Shown here: positions 60,755 to 64,000 of the stretch, piece after piece | Layout: each line of letters opens with the position of its first letter | How positions within the stretch are numbered: the first letter of the stretch is position 1 | Source: Polycyclovorans sp964425915 | GTDB taxonomy: Bacteria; Pseudomonadota; Gammaproteobacteria; Nevskiales; Nevskiaceae | DNA: 64,000 nt | Reading direction: 5' to 3' | NCBI GenBank assembly: GCA_964425915.1 | Contig: CAYROO010000001.1 | Location: forward strand, 186,001 to 250,000 | Made by a program: the position numbers and the translations under genes | Notes under the pieces: model-generated | Database searches by the model: none | Told to the model about the DNA's origin: nothing | Seen by the model: the letters and a program-made list of their open reading frames with translations, nothing else

Positions 60755-62301
60755 GCCAGGCTCCGACGCAGATGATGAGGCCGCAGCCCCGCCAGCCACA
60801 GCACCGCGGCATAGGTTGCAGCGGCGGCCGCCACAATCTGCAGCAGTTCACGCGCCCGCGTCGCCAGCCCCCAGGCCAGCCAGTCGTTCACCGAGCCGTG
60901 AAGCATCAGGACCACCGCAGCCATCGCCGCATTGGCGAGCAGCAGCCGCAAGGCGAAAAGGCGCCAGCCAGGCGCGGCGCGATAGATCGCATCCTGCCGC
61001 AGCCGCCGCCACAACAGTCCGGCGTTGATCCAGGCGGAGGTCGAGGTGGCCAGCGCCAGCAGCGCATGTGGCGCCGCCCAGCCCTGCTGCACCGCCAGCA
61101 GCACGCCGGTCACCGACAGCGTCATGCCGCACAGCAGGGAGATGATGGCGATCCGCACCGGCACCCGCGTTTCCTGCCGCGCATAGAAGCCGGGCACCAG
61201 CACCTTCACCAGCGAGAAGCCCATGAAACCGAAGGCGTAGGCCATCAAGGCCCAGGCTGTCATCCGCGCGTCGTCGGCACTGAAAGCGGCATATTGGAAC
61301 AGTGTGATGACCAGCGGCGCCGCCAGAAGGAACAAGCCCAGGGCGGCCGGTACGCCAACGATCAGCAGCACCCGCAGACCCCAGTCCAGCGTCGCCGAAA
61401 AGGCGCCGTCGGCGGATTCGGCATGTTGCGCCGCCAGGGTGGGCAGGATCACGGTTCCGATGGCAATGCTGAAAATGCCCAGCGGGAACTCCATCAGACG
61501 GTCGGCGTAATACAGCCAACTGACACTGCCGCTGACCAGAAAGCTGGCGATGATGGTATCCAGCAACAGACTGATTTGCGCCACCGAGGAGCCGATCATG
61601 ATCGGCACCATGAGCGTGACGATGCGCCGGACACGCGGCTCACGCCAGCCCCAGCGTGGTCTTGGCAGCAGATTCAGGGCCCTGAGACTGGGCAACTGGA
61701 AGGCCAGCTGCAGTACGCCCGCCGCGAACACCGCATAGGCCAGCACACGCACAGAGGTGGCGTCGATAAAGGCCGCTGCAATCAGACACAGGTTGAGAAT
61801 CACCGGTGTGATGGCCGGCACCGCGAACCGGCCGTAACTGTTCAGCACGCCGCCAGCCATGGCCGTCAGCGAGATGAACAGCAGATAGGGGAACGTCCAG
61901 CGCAACATGTCCGCACCCAAGGCAAACTGTGCTGGGTCGTCGGCAAAACCGGGGGCGAACACGGCCATCAGCAGCGGGCTCGCCAGACAGCCCACCAGGG
62001 TGATCAACCCGAGTATCCCGCCAAGGGTGCCGGCAACATGCGCCAGCAGGTGGCGGGCATCCTCATGCGCGCCGCGGGCGCGGGTTTCCGTGAACACCGG
62101 CACGAAGGCCTGCGAAAAAGCCCCTTCGGCGAACATCCGGCGTCCGAAGTTGGGAATTTTCAGGGCCACCAGGAAGGCGTCCATGCCGGCGCCGGCGCCG
62201 AAGGCGGCAGCGAACAGCACATCCCGCCCGAAGCCGAGCACGCGCGACAGCAGCGTCATGCCGCCGACCACACCGGAGGACTTGAGCAGGGAACCGGACA
62301 T
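60751..62301 (-). CDS. murJ: Lipid II flippase MurJ (MviN)
   Basis: Polytopic flippase moving lipid II across the inner membrane for peptidoglycan synthesis. 516 aa with about 14 helices. Landmarks: KSSGVVGGMTLLSRVLGFGRD, FAEGAFSQAFVPVF, FARQETRVPV (FYARQETR) and YADRLMEFPLGIFSIAIGTV. Divergent from rpsT and coupled to ribF. Confidence 0.95.
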   Translation of the reverse strand: MSGSLLKSSGVVGGMTLLSRVLGFGRDVLFAAAFGAGAGMDAFLVALKIPNFGRRMFAEGAFSQAFVPVFTETRARGAHEDARHLLAHVAGTLGGILGLITLVGCLASPLLMAVFAPGFADDPAQFALGADMLRWTFPYLLFISLTAMAGGVLNSYGRFAVPAITPVILNLCLIAAAFIDATSVRVLAYAVFAAGVLQLAFQLPSLRALNLLPRPRWGWREPRVRRIVTLMVPIMIGSSVAQISLLLDTIIASFLVSGSVSWLYYADRLMEFPLGIFSIAIGTVILPTLAAQHAESADGAFSATLDWGLRVLLIVGVPAALGLFLLAAPLVITLFQYAAFSADDARMTAWALMAYAFGFMGFSLVKVLVPGFYARQETRVPVRIAIISLLCGMTLSVTGVLLAVQQGWAAPHALLALATSTSAWINAGLLWRRLRQDAIYRAAPGWRLFALRLLLANAAMAAVVLMLHGSVNDWLAWGLATRARELLQIVAAAAATYAAVLWLAGLRPHHLRRSLA

Positions 62302-62350
62302 AAGCGGCGAAGTGTAGCGGGATCAGGTTGCTGACGCCCTGGCGCAGCGG

Positions 62351-62379
62351 TTGACAAGCGGCCGTCGCACCAGGACAAT
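62351..62379 (+). promoter_or_regulatory. Sigma-70 promoter of rpsT
   Basis: TTGACA (62351-62356), 17 bases, then GACAAT (62374-62379), placing transcription start about 35 bases before the rpsT start codon, in the murJ-rpsT divergent gap. Confidence 0.65.
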
Positions 62380-62422
62380 TCGCGCCCTTCCATCGTCCCG
62401 AATGCTGTCAGGAGTTTTCCCC

Positions 62423-62686
62423 TTGGCCAACATTGCCAGCGCCAAAAAGCGCGCCCGTCAGAGCATCAAGAATCGCGAGCGCAACGCGGCGCAGCGGTCG
62501 ATGATCCGCACCACCATCAAGAAGGTCGTCAAGGCCTGTGACGCCGGCGACAAAACCGCCGCCACCGCCGCCTACACCGAAATGGTGCCTGTGCTGGACC
62601 GTTACGCCAACCGTGGGCAGATCCACAAGAACAAGGCGGCCCGTCACAAGAGCCGACTTGGCGCGCGCATCCGCGCCCTGGCCTGA
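62423..62686 (+). CDS. rpsT: 30S ribosomal protein S20
   Basis: Primary 16S rRNA-binding protein of the small subunit. 87 aa: MANIASAKKRARQSIKNRERN is the S20 N-terminus (landmark ASAKKRARQ) and HKNKAARHKSRLGARIRAL the C-terminus. The family start falls on TTG 62423 with AGGAG eight bases upstream; no ATG fits. E. coli rpsT also uses UUG, which is linked to its translational self-control. Monocistronic, with its own promoter and terminator. Confidence 0.96.
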   Translation: MANIASAKKRARQSIKNRERNAAQRSMIRTTIKKVVKACDAGDKTAATAAYTEMVPVLDRYANRGQIHKNKAARHKSRLGARIRALA

Positions 62687-62704
62687 TCTCTCGGGCCCTT
62701 CAAG

Positions 62705-62729
62705 AGCCGACCTGCGGGTCGGCTTTTTT
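62705..62729 (+). terminator. Rho-independent terminator of rpsT
   Basis: AGCCGACC-TGCG-GGTCGGCT, an 8-bp stem with a tetraloop followed by six Ts, 18 bases after the rpsT stop. It lies just before the end of the convergent proB gene. Confidence 0.95.
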
Positions 62730-62758
62730 GTGTCCGCCTGCCAGCGGCAGGCCCGGCT

Positions 62759-63892
62759 TCAAGCGCCGACCAGGACCAGATTGTCGCGGTGAATCAATTC
62801 CGGCTCACCGGGGTAGCCGAGACGGGCCATGATCTCTTCGCGCCGCGCCCCAACGATGCGCCGCGCCTCGTCGGCGTCATAGTTGACAAGTCCGCGGGCG
62901 ATCTCGGTGCCGTCGGCGGCGCGGCAGCTCACTAGGTCGCCGCGGTCGAAGTCGCCATCCACGGAGGTCACGCCCACCGGTAACAGGCTGCGGCCCTGGG
63001 CCGACAGCACGCTGGCAGCACCGGCATCCAGATACACCACACCCCGCACCTGCAGTTGCCCGGCGATCCAGCGCTTGCGCGCCGCCATCGGGGTCTGCCC
63101 AGGTTTGAGCAAGGTGCCGATTTCGACGCCATCCGCCACCTGCAAAAGGGCGTTCGGCGCGCGGCCATGTGCGATCACGGTCGCCGCGCCGGATCGCGCG
63201 GCGATCTGTGCGGCACTCAGCTTGGTTTTCATGCCGCCCCGCCCCAGCACCCCTTTGCTGCCACCGGCCATGGCCGCGAGCCGGGTATCGCTGAGATCAG
63301 CTTCGTGGATCAGGCGGGCGTCGGGGTGGCTGCGTGGGTCGGCCTCGAACAGACCGTCCTGGTCGGTGAGGATCACCAGCAGGTCAGCTTCGATCAGGTT
63401 GACGGTGAGCGCCCCGAGGGTGTCGTTGTCGCCCAAGCGGATCTCGTCGATCGCCACCGTATCGTTCTCGTTGACCACCGGCACCACGCCGTAGTCCAGC
63501 AGCTGCAGAAACGTGCCCCGGGCATTGAGATAGCGTTGGCGGTCGGCGACATCCTCATGCGTGAGCAGGATTTGTGCGGCCCGCAGCTGGTGCCCCTGAA
63601 AGGCGTGCTCCCAGGCTCGCACCAGGCCCATCTGGCCAACGGCTGCGGTCGCCTGCAGCTGATGCAAGAGCTCCGGGCGTCGGGACAATGACAGTCGCGC
63701 CATCCCTTCCGCAACCGCGCCTGACGACACCAGCACCACCTGGATGCCGCGTGCACGCAGGGCCGCAATCTGCGCACTCCAGTCGGCAATTGCGGCGTGA
63801 TCGAGGCCCCGCCCCTGCGCCGTGACCAGGGAGCTGCCGATCTTGATGACCCAGCGGCGGTGGCGGCTCAGACGGGCACGGGCTTCGGACAT
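62759..63892 (-). CDS. proB: Glutamate 5-kinase ProB
   Basis: First enzyme of proline synthesis. 377 aa: amino-acid kinase domain with WVIKIGSSLVT, VVLVSSGAVAEGM, VPVVNENDTVA, GDNDTLGALTVNLIEADLLVILTDQDGL (landmarks GDNDTLGA, ILTDQDGL) and GGMKTKLSAA, then a C-terminal PUA domain (about 280-377). ATG 63892 (MSEARARLSRHRRWV); GGAG lies 13 bases upstream. 23 bases after the probable obgE stop. Confidence 0.95.
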   Translation of the reverse strand: MSEARARLSRHRRWVIKIGSSLVTAQGRGLDHAAIADWSAQIAALRARGIQVVLVSSGAVAEGMARLSLSRRPELLHQLQATAAVGQMGLVRAWEHAFQGHQLRAAQILLTHEDVADRQRYLNARGTFLQLLDYGVVPVVNENDTVAIDEIRLGDNDTLGALTVNLIEADLLVILTDQDGLFEADPRSHPDARLIHEADLSDTRLAAMAGGSKGVLGRGGMKTKLSAAQIAARSGAATVIAHGRAPNALLQVADGVEIGTLLKPGQTPMAARKRWIAGQLQVRGVVYLDAGAASVLSAQGRSLLPVGVTSVDGDFDRGDLVSCRAADGTEIARGLVNYDADEARRIVGARREEIMARLGYPGEPELIHRDNLVLVGA

Positions 63893-63915
63893 GGAACGGT
63901 CAGCTCCAAAAAAGA

Positions 63916-64000
63916 TCAGGACGCGTCGGCGTCGGCCTGTTGGGCAGCTTCCAGGGCGGCACGCTGCGCGTCCACCCAATCCTGCGCCGCCGCACAGAGG
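63916..64000 (-). CDS. C-terminal end of a gene, probably obgE
   Basis: 27 sense codons ending LCAAAQDWVDAQRAALEAA...DADAS before a TGA. The ending resembles Obg GTPase C-termini (LC..AxxxL), and obgE directly upstream of proB/rpsT is a common order, so ObgE is the best guess. The fragment is too short to prove it. Confidence 0.55.
   Translation of the reverse strand, partial: LCAAAQDWVDAQRAALEAAQQADADAS

Overview
The window reads as an ordinary, GC-rich chromosomal segment of a gammaproteobacterium. The evidence is the order of conserved blocks: rpoE-rseA-rseB-rseC-degP beside nadB; sdhCDAB with sdhE/ygfX and a divergent ygfZ; and a minor-pilin cluster next to ispH-lspA-ileS-ribF-murJ / rpsT / proB-obgE. 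That last arrangement is typical of Xanthomonas-, Nevskia- and Chromatiales-like lineages. I cannot name the genus from sequence alone. No rRNA, tRNA, insertion sequence, prophage, integrase or CRISPR array was seen, and no gap between genes exceeds about 250 bases.

Layout. 1-4000 (minus): envelope-stress operon rpoE, rseA, rseB, rseC and a Do-family protease that runs off the left edge. 4158-5753: nadB. 5750-10196 (minus): succinate dehydrogenase operon, in transcription order SDHAF4-like, sdhC, sdhD, sdhA, sdhB, sdhE, ygfX, with divergent ygfZ. 11173-14041: a secreted GlyGly-CTERM trypsin-like protease and a convergent POT peptide transporter. 14158-20150: MMPL/RND exporter, AidB-like acyl-CoA dehydrogenase, prmA and an MBL-fold protein with altered metal ligands. 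20159-26829: TetR regulator divergent from a beta-oxidation cluster (thiolase, FadB/J-type multienzyme, FadE), with a perfect 19-bp palindrome in the control region. 26876-31350: TerB-like protein, alpha/beta hydrolase, an orphan secreted protein with its own promoter and terminator, an HTTM-DCC membrane protein and tatD. 31354-35610 (minus): ilvD, two small paralogous reading frames flanking a lipoprotein serine hydrolase, and an HNH nuclease. 35858-38479: clpB. 38653-55467: two consecutive complete minor-pilin/PilY1 operons (fimT/U-pilV-pilW-pilX-pilY1-pilE), separated by thiO on the opposite strand and one solo pilin. 55464-64000: ispH, lspA, ileS, ribF, murJ (minus), rpsT (plus), proB and the end of probable obgE (minus).

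How the parts work together. The first block senses misfolded outer-membrane proteins and degrades them. The sdh block encodes respiratory complex II together with two unrelated assembly/flavinylation factors. The fad block degrades fatty acids, probably under the adjacent TetR. The pilin blocks encode type IV pilus tip/priming complexes; the motor and major pilin are not here.

The most unusual signals are: (1) the paired minor-pilin operons, with a second PilY1 whose N-terminal domain lacks a MIDAS-type motif and contains a long Gly/Leu-rich hydrophobic stretch; (2) a heptamer repeat (CCTCACS)n that forms a 28-bp-armed hairpin between sdhA and sdhB and also occurs in frame inside clpB; (3) paralogous small reading frames, one truncated, on either side of a serine-hydrolase gene; (4) the fad palindrome; (5) the MBL protein with lost metal ligands. 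I found no clear new defence system or other wholly novel multi-gene system.
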